Made by a program: the position numbers and the translations under genes
In this document: one piece after another, positions 8,316 through 14,224 of the stretch
How positions within the stretch are numbered: the stretch's first letter is position 1
Layout of the letters: the number at the start of each line of letters is the position of its first letter
Assembly: GCA_964503085.1 (NCBI GenBank)
Contig: CAZCYQ010000077.1
Coordinates: 1 to 14,224 of the forward strand
Direction of reading: 5' to 3'
Origin: Bin80 sp964503085
GTDB lineage: Bacteria; Bacteroidota; Rhodothermia; Rhodothermales; Bin80
Length of the DNA: 14,224 nucleotides
Notes under the pieces: generated by a model
Told to the model about the DNA's origin: nothing
Databases searched by the model: none
Seen by the model: only the letters and a program-made list of their open reading frames with translations

Positions 8316-9203
8316 CTATTCACCTAGCACCACAGCCTGCTCTGCCGTTGGAAAATTCTCCGGTACGGGCAAGGTAACTTCCCCCGTGGCCAGCCATTCC
8401 ACGCTGCGCTGCAATAATGTCCTGAACCCGACACAACGAAGCGCACGGTCGTCCTCTTGCCCTCCCCAAAGGTGACCCGGTAAAAATGTCATGGCTTTAC
8501 CCTCACCAAATTCCCTCCACCAGACCATTAGTTCATGCCTTCCGGTTCCGCCAAACTCGGGATCACTCCATGTGGTTGCCAGCACATTCATTCCTTCCGC
8601 CGGGCCGCGCTGGCCGTGATAAAGCTCATCATGGGGATGCATCCACACCGTTGGCAAACCTGCCATTACAGGATGTTCAGCGTCCCGTGTCGTGATCTGC
8701 CAGTCATGTAACGACCCATGTCCAGCACCGCGATCCTCTCCTAGAGGTATGCGCGACAGACCCTGCTCCTCATCCCAGTACGCTCCATAACCAGCATCTT
8801 TTCCTCGCCATAAAAGCCCAACCATGGCCTCATAGGCCTCCCATCCCGGAAACGGATTATTTGCCGCATGCTGGACGAGAATGCTACCGCCCCCAGAGAC
8901 GTACTCTTCAAAATCTTCTTGCACACGCTCCGGCCAAGGCTCACCATTATATGCCAAAACCACTACATCGTACGCACCAAAATCCGGTCGCCAACCATCC
9001 CAGGCCTCCCGATCAGCTTCTTTCCCCGGAGACAGCGTCACATCAACCGAAAATATCCCAGCATCCAGGAGTGTCTGCTCAAGATGTTCTACCGTACGTT
9101 CCCAGTCATGATTGTTCTGTCCTGATACAATCAGCACAGACGACTGGTTGAGGATCCCGAAGCATAATACCAAGCTCCATATCAAATGCAGTGCAGTAAC
9201 CAT
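8316..9203 (-). CDS. Secreted ThuA-like domain protein (copy 2)
   Basis: The 295-residue protein has a hydrophobic N-terminal segment (about 4-18) that is probably a signal peptide, although the usual basic residues are absent. The ThuA-like domain shows SSVLIVSGQNNHDW (21-34), an AYDVVVLAYNGEPWP strand-turn (77-91), GGGSILVQHAANNPFPGW (104-121), HPVMAGLP (177-184), ELYHG (193-197) and KAMTFLPGHLWGG (236-248). These motifs differ from the first ThuA-like protein nearby, so they belong to separate subfamilies and are not a recent duplication. The family is linked to sugar (keto-disaccharide) metabolism in bacteria, and the exact reaction is unknown. The gene is convergent to copy 1 and divergent to the four-gene operon on its right. 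Confidence 0.85.
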   Translation of the reverse strand: MVTALHLIWSLVLCFGILNQSSVLIVSGQNNHDWERTVEHLEQTLLDAGIFSVDVTLSPGKEADREAWDGWRPDFGAYDVVVLAYNGEPWPERVQEDFEEYVSGGGSILVQHAANNPFPGWEAYEAMVGLLWRGKDAGYGAYWDEEQGLSRIPLGEDRGAGHGSLHDWQITTRDAEHPVMAGLPTVWMHPHDELYHGQRGPAEGMNVLATTWSDPEFGGTGRHELMVWWREFGEGKAMTFLPGHLWGGQEDDRALRCVGFRTLLQRSVEWLATGEVTLPVPENFPTAEQAVVLGE

Positions 9204-9239
9204 AGCTGTATTTTCCGACGAGTGAGTATCTTACCGTCC

Positions 9240-9253
9240 ATTATACAAATTTA
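9240..9253 (-). promoter_or_regulatory. Candidate -10/-7 promoter element for the leftward ThuA-like gene
   Basis: Read on the minus strand, this A/T-rich stretch contains TAAATTTG, a match to the Bacteroidota -7 consensus TAnnTTTG, directly followed by TATAAT. It lies about 37-50 bases upstream of the ATG of the leftward gene, a sensible distance. No convincing -33 or -35 partner is visible at standard spacing, so this rests on a short match alone. Confidence 0.28.
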
Positions 9254-9258
9254 AGAAT

Positions 9259-9297
9259 CAATTGAGACTTGCGTTTGTGCAAGCCACAGCGCAATTG
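9259..9297. promoter_or_regulatory. Candidate operator: paired CAATTG palindromes around an inverted repeat
   Basis: The 116-base divergent spacer holds two identical palindromes CAATTG (9259-9264 and 9292-9297), centred 33 bases apart (about three helical turns). Between them is an inverted repeat CTTGC (9268-9272) / GCAAG (9279-9283). Such an arrangement could bind a dimeric regulator controlling the leftward ThuA-like gene and the rightward four-gene operon. There is no regulator gene in the window, and short palindromes arise by chance. Confidence 0.22.
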
Positions 9298-9319
9298 TCA
9301 ACCTTGCTTGGTGCTTAGA

Positions 9320-10759
9320 ATGGAGTGGACGGGCCTTCAACCCGAGATGGTTCGGAGCGAGCTCACAGAGATTGTGGGTGATGCACATGTATCAACCGAC
9401 GATGCGGACCGACTCGTGTATGCAACTGACTGGTTTTGGCTACCACAAATGTGGCTGGACCGCGGTGAAACCCCACGTAAGCCTGACTATATTGTCCGTC
9501 CCAAGAGCGCGGAGGAGATCTCGGCTATTCTTCAGGTCGCCAACGCCTATCGAATCCCAGTTATTCCCTGGGGAGGCGGATCTGGTTCTCAGGGAGGTGC
9601 ATTGCCCGTATTCGGGGGCATAGTCCTTGATACGAAGCGAATGAACCGCATTATCGAGATTGACGAAAAGTCTCTGACCGTTACCGCTGAGGCCGGCATC
9701 AATGGCAAGCAACTGGAATGGGCCGTGAACGAGAAAGGCCTCATGCTTCCACACTATCCAGCCTCGGCAAACTGCGCGACGCTGGGAGGATATCTGGCTC
9801 CTCGCGGAACGGGAACAATCAGCACCAAGTACGGCAAGGCTGAGGACCTAGTACTACGCATGCAGGTTGTGCTGCCGGACGGACATATTTTGCGCACACC
9901 AATTGTACCTCAACATGCGGCTGGGCCTGACTTCTATCGGTTGTTCCTGGGCTCCGAAGGTACGTTCGGTGTCATCACAGAAGCAACCATGCAGCTGGAC
10001 TATCTGCCCGAATGCCGCCTGCTTCGTGCGGTGCTTTTCGAAGACTTGACGGACGCAATTGAGGCGGGGCGACAAATCATGACACGCCGACTGGAGCCCT
10101 TTGTGATTCGCCTGTATGATCCCCGTTCGACTGCATCCCGAGTGAAAAAAATTCTGGGGTACGAACTTGAAGGTGCTTACATGGTGCTGGGATTTGATGG
10201 CGATGAAGATATTGCAACTCTGCAGGAAGAAAAGGCTATGGACATTATCAATGGGTTCGGAGCTCGTGACCTCGGACGCGAACCTGGCGAGGCCTGGTGG
10301 AATCATCGCTACGACTTCTATTATCCTCCACAAAGCCTCAAGCTGCCATGGATGTACGGCACCACAGAAACCGTAACGACCTACGATAAGATTGAAAAAC
10401 TGTATTTCGCAGAAAAAAAAGCCGTCGAGGAAGGCTTCAAAGAGTGGGATATCGACTTCATTGGTCATTTTTCCCACTGGTTCCATTGGGGGGTGATGGT
10501 CTATACACGGTTTATCATCCGCAATCCTCCCGATGATGCCAGAGAAGCCGTTCGGCTTCACAACCGGGTTTGGAATACGGCCATGACCGCAGTCCTGGAG
10601 AATGGGGGAATGGTGAATGAACATCATGGTGTAGGTTTGAAACTCTCCCGGTTCATGCGTCGTCAGTATGGAGATGCATGGCCATTACTGGATCGGATCA
10701 AGAAAACACTGGACCCAAACGGAATCATGAATCCAGGCAAAGTTGGGTTTGGACATTAA
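9320..10759 (+). CDS. FAD-linked oxidase (GlcD / alkyl-DHAP-synthase-like, VAO/PCMH fold)
   Basis: This is a flavoprotein of 479 residues that probably oxidises a 2-hydroxy acid or similar alcohol. The N-terminal FAD-binding domain has the PP-loop PWGGGSGSQGGALP (83-96), a second contact at GGYLAPRGTGTISTKYG (156-172) and GSEGTFGVITEA (211-222). The C-terminal FAD-linked oxidase domain ends with NEHHGVG (433-439) and DPNGIMNPGK (465-474). HHGVG is closer to the alkyl-DHAP-synthase group than to the EHGIG of classical lactate or glycolate dehydrogenases. No signal peptide or membrane segment is seen, so it is cytoplasmic or peripheral. ATG 9320 is used; an upstream TTG at 9269 would add 17 unrelated residues. 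It is the first gene of a four-gene operon, with a (Fe-S)-binding protein starting 10 nt after its stop, the usual arrangement for a flavoprotein and its electron acceptor. Confidence 0.9.
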   Translation: MEWTGLQPEMVRSELTEIVGDAHVSTDDADRLVYATDWFWLPQMWLDRGETPRKPDYIVRPKSAEEISAILQVANAYRIPVIPWGGGSGSQGGALPVFGGIVLDTKRMNRIIEIDEKSLTVTAEAGINGKQLEWAVNEKGLMLPHYPASANCATLGGYLAPRGTGTISTKYGKAEDLVLRMQVVLPDGHILRTPIVPQHAAGPDFYRLFLGSEGTFGVITEATMQLDYLPECRLLRAVLFEDLTDAIEAGRQIMTRRLEPFVIRLYDPRSTASRVKKILGYELEGAYMVLGFDGDEDIATLQEEKAMDIINGFGARDLGREPGEAWWNHRYDFYYPPQSLKLPWMYGTTETVTTYDKIEKLYFAEKKAVEEGFKEWDIDFIGHFSHWFHWGVMVYTRFIIRNPPDDAREAVRLHNRVWNTAMTAVLENGGMVNEHHGVGLKLSRFMRRQYGDAWPLLDRIKKTLDPNGIMNPGKVGFGH

Positions 10760-10769
10760 ACTGTAGCAA

Positions 10770-11861
10770 ATGAACACAGCGATTGGCGCCATAGAGAATT
10801 GTCGATTCTGCCTCATGTGCCGACATGTGGCGCCAGTGGGCCATATAACTCATAACGAGTCCGTCACTCCGCATGGTATCGCCCTAGTGGCAGCTATGCA
10901 ACGCCAAGGACAACTGACCTGGAATGCCAGCACGCTGGATGTTCTGTACGCTGAACCTGACGGAGGTAACTGTCGAGCACACTGTGTAACGGATCAACCG
11001 TTGCCCGCTGCCATCGCCGCCATTCGTGCAGAAGTGGCCGAAGATGGACTTGCTCCTCCAGAAGTGGTCAGCGCGCATGACCGGATCGCTGAAAATCATT
11101 CAGCCTTCGGAAGCTATGAGCCTGCTAATAAGCACGGGGAGTGGGGCTTGTTTGTTGGGGATGTAGGCTTCAACCTCGCTCAGGAGACTATGCAAGCTGC
11201 CCTAAAACTGCTGGAGGCCTGCGAACTGGATGTCGTACCTGTAGGCTGTGGACTTGACAGTGGGTTTATCCCCTGTTCATTGGGCTATCCCAGGACAGCA
11301 CAAGCGCAGGCCCGTCTGTGCATAGAAGAGGTCCAGCGTACCGGCATCAAAAAGCTCTTGGTGCTTTCGCCACAGGATCTCTTCGCTTTTCTCCAGATGC
11401 ACCAGGAGCGATTGGACATTACTTGGCCCGAAGATGTGGTAGTTATTGATCTGGTTGATTTTCTGGCCAGCCAGGTTCCGAATCTCAAAATGATTCCACC
11501 TGCTGGAACCACAGAAAGTGCCACGGCCTATGTAGACCCTACGCATGCGGTTCGACTTCCTGGACGTTTTGATGCTGCGCGTACACTTTGTGAGGTCGCT
11601 CTGGGCTATGCCCCATTGGAGCTCTTTTGGCGAGAAGATCGTGCACACCCGGTTGGAAGCACAGCGATTCAGTTTACTCGGCCTGATATTGGCGTCCGGC
11701 TGACCGAAGCACGGTTGGAGGATGCCATCAATCGTGGAGCACAATCTATCGTGTGCGATGATCCCGTGACGCTCCATGAACTCCGTCTTCGCAATAAGAG
11801 CAACCTACATATACAGTGTCTTTACGAGACATTGCTCACACAACTACCTCCTCATTCGTGA
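10770..11861 (+). CDS. (Fe-S)-binding protein, HdrD/GlcF-like with degenerate ferredoxin cysteines
   Basis: This 363-residue protein is the likely electron-transfer partner of the preceding flavoprotein. Residues 11-40 (NCRFCLMCRHVAPVGHITHN...PHGIAL) correspond to the first half of a two-cluster ferredoxin domain of the HdrD/GlcF type, and 60-75 (LYAEPDGGNCRAHCVT) to the second. Compared with the canonical CxxCxxCxxxCP pattern, the first site keeps Cys11, Cys14 and Cys17 but has Ala where the fourth Cys belongs. The second keeps only Cys68 and Cys72. The rest resembles two cysteine-rich (CCG) domains (GCGLDSGFIPCSLGYPRTA, and TLCEVALGYAPLELF...HPVGSTAIQFTRPDI) with few of the usual cysteine pairs. 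It may carry a single or unusual cluster, or have lost electron transfer. The stop overlaps the next start (TGATG), so the two are translationally coupled. Confidence 0.75.
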   Translation: MNTAIGAIENCRFCLMCRHVAPVGHITHNESVTPHGIALVAAMQRQGQLTWNASTLDVLYAEPDGGNCRAHCVTDQPLPAAIAAIRAEVAEDGLAPPEVVSAHDRIAENHSAFGSYEPANKHGEWGLFVGDVGFNLAQETMQAALKLLEACELDVVPVGCGLDSGFIPCSLGYPRTAQAQARLCIEEVQRTGIKKLLVLSPQDLFAFLQMHQERLDITWPEDVVVIDLVDFLASQVPNLKMIPPAGTTESATAYVDPTHAVRLPGRFDAARTLCEVALGYAPLELFWREDRAHPVGSTAIQFTRPDIGVRLTEARLEDAINRGAQSIVCDDPVTLHELRLRNKSNLHIQCLYETLLTQLPPHS

Positions 11862-13111
11862 TGGCCGAGACCGTTGTACTTATTGGCACACTGGACACCA
11901 AAGGTCCAGAAATTGCCTATCTGCGCGACCGGCTCCAAGCACTCGGGCTATCCACCATCGTGATCGACTCCGGCATTCTCGGCGAGCCACTGGAAATCGT
12001 GCCAGACATCCCGCATGAAGAATCGGCAACCTATGCGGGCTCCAACCTGGAAACCATGCGTAACGCCGGCAGCCGGGGGAAAGCCGTTGATCTGATGCGT
12101 GAATCGCTCAAGAATCTCGTATCGGAATTGTACAGCACTGGACGGCTTGACGCGATCGTGAGCATGGGCGGTGCTGAAGGGGCAGTCATGGGGGCCGCAG
12201 CTATGATGGTGCTTCCAGTTGGTGTACCCAAAGTACTGGTAACCCCTATTGCCTCAGGATACCACTACTTCGCGCCGCTGGTTGGCACACGTGACATGAT
12301 GATTGTTCACTCCGTGGTGGACATTTTGGGATTGAATCCCATTGCATGCAGTATTTTCGATAATGTAGCCGCAGCACTATATGGTATGGCCCTGCATGGC
12401 CGCGGTCTGGCTGCACCTAAGGGGCGCAACATCGCGATCACCATGCTAGGCAATACTACGACTGCCGTCATGGCGGCGAAAGAGCGGTTGGAGCACGCTG
12501 GGTTTGAGGCAGTTATTTTCCATTCCAATGGCGTGGGCGGCCCGGCCATGGAGGAGCTTGCAATGCAAAACCAATTCGTCGGTGTGATTGACTTCACAAC
12601 TAACGAGGTCTACGACCCGCTTGTAGGAGGCATTCACGACGGCGGCCCTGACCGCCTGGAAGTTATCGGCCGCCTGGGGTTGTCGCAGGTCGTCGTCCCG
12701 GGGTGCATTGACTTCAGCGTCTGGAATGCCGGCACCGTCCCCGAAGAGCTGCGCAGCCGCCCCAAGTATGACCATAATCCCGAATACGTACTCGTTCGCG
12801 CCTCAAGCGACGAAATGGCCGAGCTTGGCCGGATCTTTGCCCGAAAACTGAATCCTGCCCAGGGCCCCGTCAAGATGGTCATTCCTCTGAGAGGTTTGTC
12901 TATCCCAAATGTGCCCGAAGGAGTTTTTTGGGATCCTGAAGCTGACGGCCGATTCATCGGCGAGCTAAAGCAGCACTTGCGAACGGATATTCCGATAGAG
13001 CTTTACGACTGCCATGTGAACGATCCTGATTTCGGGATCGCCGTGGCAGATTTATTCATCCAACTCATGGAATCACAGCAACATGATCACATCACCACCC
13101 ATCGACCTTAG
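11861..13111 (+). CDS. Tm-1-like ATP-binding domain protein (UPF0261)
   Basis: The product of 416 residues belongs to the UPF0261 / Tm-1-like family, named after a tomato virus-resistance protein whose N-terminal domain binds ATP; the bacterial function is not established. The family's opening IGTLDTKGPEIAYLRDRL (8-25) is followed by SMGGAEGAVMGAAAM (101-115), LPVGVPKVLVTPIASG (118-133) and the second-lobe motifs ITMLGNTTTAVMAAKERL (193-210), FHSNGVGGPAMEEL (220-233), GVIDFTTNEVYDPLVGG (241-257) and VVVPGCIDF (277-285). Length fits the stand-alone form; the C-terminal TIM-barrel partner that is fused or adjacent in many bacteria is absent. ATG 11861 overlaps the previous stop by one base; GTG 11816 is open but unlikely. 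The end overlaps the next gene by 29 nt. Confidence 0.9.
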   Translation: MAETVVLIGTLDTKGPEIAYLRDRLQALGLSTIVIDSGILGEPLEIVPDIPHEESATYAGSNLETMRNAGSRGKAVDLMRESLKNLVSELYSTGRLDAIVSMGGAEGAVMGAAAMMVLPVGVPKVLVTPIASGYHYFAPLVGTRDMMIVHSVVDILGLNPIACSIFDNVAAALYGMALHGRGLAAPKGRNIAITMLGNTTTAVMAAKERLEHAGFEAVIFHSNGVGGPAMEELAMQNQFVGVIDFTTNEVYDPLVGGIHDGGPDRLEVIGRLGLSQVVVPGCIDFSVWNAGTVPEELRSRPKYDHNPEYVLVRASSDEMAELGRIFARKLNPAQGPVKMVIPLRGLSIPNVPEGVFWDPEADGRFIGELKQHLRTDIPIELYDCHVNDPDFGIAVADLFIQLMESQQHDHITTHRP

Positions 13112-14009
13112 CCACCTACCGAAGTTGACCTCCGGCGACGATGACTTCCGAGCACAATTCCTGTCATGGGATCTGGGAGACCTGACCATAACGGACATCA
13201 GAGCTTACCTTGAGCACAAGGATATCGTTTTGGTACCCGTAGCCAGTCTGGAGCAGCACGGATCACACCTGCCGCTCTATACGGATACTGTCACTGCAAT
13301 TCACATGTCTCAGCGTGTGTCACACCTGATTGGCGTTTTGCACTCGCCACCCATCTGGATGGGCTACTCACCACAGCACATGCATGAGCCCTGTCAGGGA
13401 CGCGGCACCATAACAGTTCGAAGTACGACGCTTCTAGCTGTAATGCATGATGTTGCCCGCAGCCTGATTCACCATGGATTCAATCGTATCATTTTCATTA
13501 ATGGCCATGGTTCAAATGTCAAGGTTGTTGACCCAGTCCTGAGAAAGCTCCGTTACGAGACAGGAGCTCTGATTAGCTTTGTTAAGCCGTACATGGAGCG
13601 CTACACGGGAATTCTGAAGGGACTGATGGAGAACCCACCCGAAGAGACACCTGGTTGGCATGCCAGTGAGCTGGAAACCTCTCAGGACCTTGCATGGAAT
13701 GAGAAGCTGGTTCGAATGGAGCGTGCAGCATTCACCAAGGCGCATATCCCTGATTTTCTCCCCCAATCCTTTGCCAAGAAAGATGGAATGCCTGACGTGG
13801 AGTTCGAGGGGTATAATTATTTCAATTTCCCCATGGATCACCACGAGTTTATTGAGAGCGGGGTTATCGGCAATCCGCTACGCGCCACCAAGGAGAAGGG
13901 GGAGGAGGCCTTTCGTAGGCTCTCTGAACATGTAGCCCGTGGAGTACTGGAACTCATGAAGGTACCTGTTGAAGTACATACCCGCGCCTTCGTAGATCGT
14001 GTCATGTAA
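13083..14009 (+). CDS. Creatininase-family metal-dependent amidohydrolase
   Basis: This 308-residue enzyme belongs to the creatininase superfamily, whose members hydrolyse cyclic amides, formamides or ring ketones (creatinine amidohydrolase, FAPy deformylase ArfB, the mycofactocin peptidase MftE, 3-dehydro-scyllo-inosose hydrolase IolN). The metal-site motifs are intact: LEQHGSHLPLYTD (56-68; Glu57, His59, Asp68), INGHGSN (139-145; His142) and GWHASELETS (191-200; His193, Glu196). The conserved helix segment TVRSTTLLAVMHDVARSLIHHGF (111-133) is also present. It is about 40-50 residues longer than typical family members, with an N-terminal extension of some 30 residues and an insertion near 170-192. 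It overlaps the UPF0261 gene by 29 nt and ends the operon. The true substrate is unknown; the redox partners upstream suggest an oxidised cyclic intermediate, which is inference. Confidence 0.9.
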   Translation: MITSPPIDLSHLPKLTSGDDDFRAQFLSWDLGDLTITDIRAYLEHKDIVLVPVASLEQHGSHLPLYTDTVTAIHMSQRVSHLIGVLHSPPIWMGYSPQHMHEPCQGRGTITVRSTTLLAVMHDVARSLIHHGFNRIIFINGHGSNVKVVDPVLRKLRYETGALISFVKPYMERYTGILKGLMENPPEETPGWHASELETSQDLAWNEKLVRMERAAFTKAHIPDFLPQSFAKKDGMPDVEFEGYNYFNFPMDHHEFIESGVIGNPLRATKEKGEEAFRRLSEHVARGVLELMKVPVEVHTRAFVDRVM

Positions 14010-14041
14010 ACGAACATCCCGCGGACACCCTATAAATGTAG

Positions 14042-14224
14042 ACGGTCCGTGAAGAGGAGCCGACGCAGGTATTGGTCCAGCAGATGCTATACGACTGGGC
14101 AGAGCAATATGCCCTCACTGAGCCGCCCCTTTCGACTGGGAGTACCTCCCGTTGACGCTGTTCCCGCTCAGCGCGAGTTCGCCATTTCTCTTCGACCCTG
14201 ATGAATTTCTCGGGTTGATTTTCG
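14042..14224 (+). pseudogene. Coding-like stretch in two frames at the window end
   Basis: After the operon, one frame reads TVREEEPTQVLVQQMLYDWA and onward through EQYALTEPP (14042-14128). A different frame reads FDWEYLPLTLFPLSASSPFL and onward through FDPDEFLGLIF (14131 to the edge). Both have protein-like composition and meet at about 14128, as if a gene were split by a frameshift. The first frame is closed by TAG at 14039-14041. I do not recognise the family. The stretch is short and cut by the window end, so chance is a real alternative. Confidence 0.25.

Noticed and set aside
9854..10627. 257-codon open frame on the minus strand
   Set aside because: It is antisense to the FAD-linked oxidase, whose motifs are intact along this stretch; a shadow frame.
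11277..11777. 166-codon open frame on the minus strand
   Set aside because: It is antisense to the (Fe-S)-binding protein gene and shows no family motif.
1..14224. CRISPR array, tRNA/rRNA genes, insertion sequences, phage or toxin-antitoxin modules
   Set aside because: No regularly spaced repeats, tRNA-like cloverleaf, transposase motif, terminal inverted repeats or small paired antitoxin/toxin genes were seen on either strand.

Overview
The window looks like a piece of chromosome from a marine-type member of the Fibrobacterota-Chlorobiota-Bacteroidota superphylum, most likely Rhodothermota/Balneolota-like. This is inferred from type IX secretion (T9SS) C-terminal sorting domains of the form YPNPF...VYDVLGR...SGLY, several secreted or lipoprotein hydrolases, a DPP4-type S9 peptidase, weak Shine-Dalgarno sequences and a moderate GC content. 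No rRNA, tRNA, CRISPR array, phage gene or intact insertion sequence was seen. Identifications come from motif recognition, not from database searches.

Left part (1-4251), secreted proteins and debris. The window opens inside an S9/DPP4-like serine peptidase gene with an intact catalytic triad; its frame is closed by a stop at 42-44, so its 5' part is either outside the window or broken. About 330 bases without a recognisable gene follow. Then comes an orphan T9SS sorting domain (1543-1836) that has lost its parent protein, and then an intact secreted beta-propeller protein with its own T9SS domain (1968-3830). Behind that gene a second, more eroded sorting-domain-like trace (about 3837-4060) lies in the convergent spacer. 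This part reads as a decaying cluster of T9SS cargo genes.

Middle part (4252-9203), catabolic and transport genes. A lipoprotein type I sulfatase and an AzgA/PbuG-type purine permease run leftward in tandem. Divergent from the sulfatase is a secreted ThuA-like protein, and convergent to that is a second, quite different secreted ThuA-like protein. The set suggests scavenging of sulfated or glycosylated organic matter and nucleobases.

Right part (9320-14009), a tight four-gene operon on the plus strand. It encodes an FAD-linked oxidase (GlcD / alkyl-DHAP-synthase-like), a HdrD/GlcF-like (Fe-S)-binding protein whose ferredoxin cysteines are partly lost, a Tm-1-like ATP-binding (UPF0261) protein, and a creatininase-family metal amidohydrolase. 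Gene spacings are 10 nt, a 1-nt overlap (TGATG) and a 29-nt overlap, which implies co-translation. A plausible but unproven reading is oxidation of a hydroxy compound by the flavin/Fe-S pair, with the creatininase-type enzyme opening a ring or amide and the ATP-binding protein acting on an intermediate. This cassette is the best candidate in the window for an undescribed pathway. The last 215 bases hold two adjoining coding-like stretches in different frames, possibly the start of another decayed gene.
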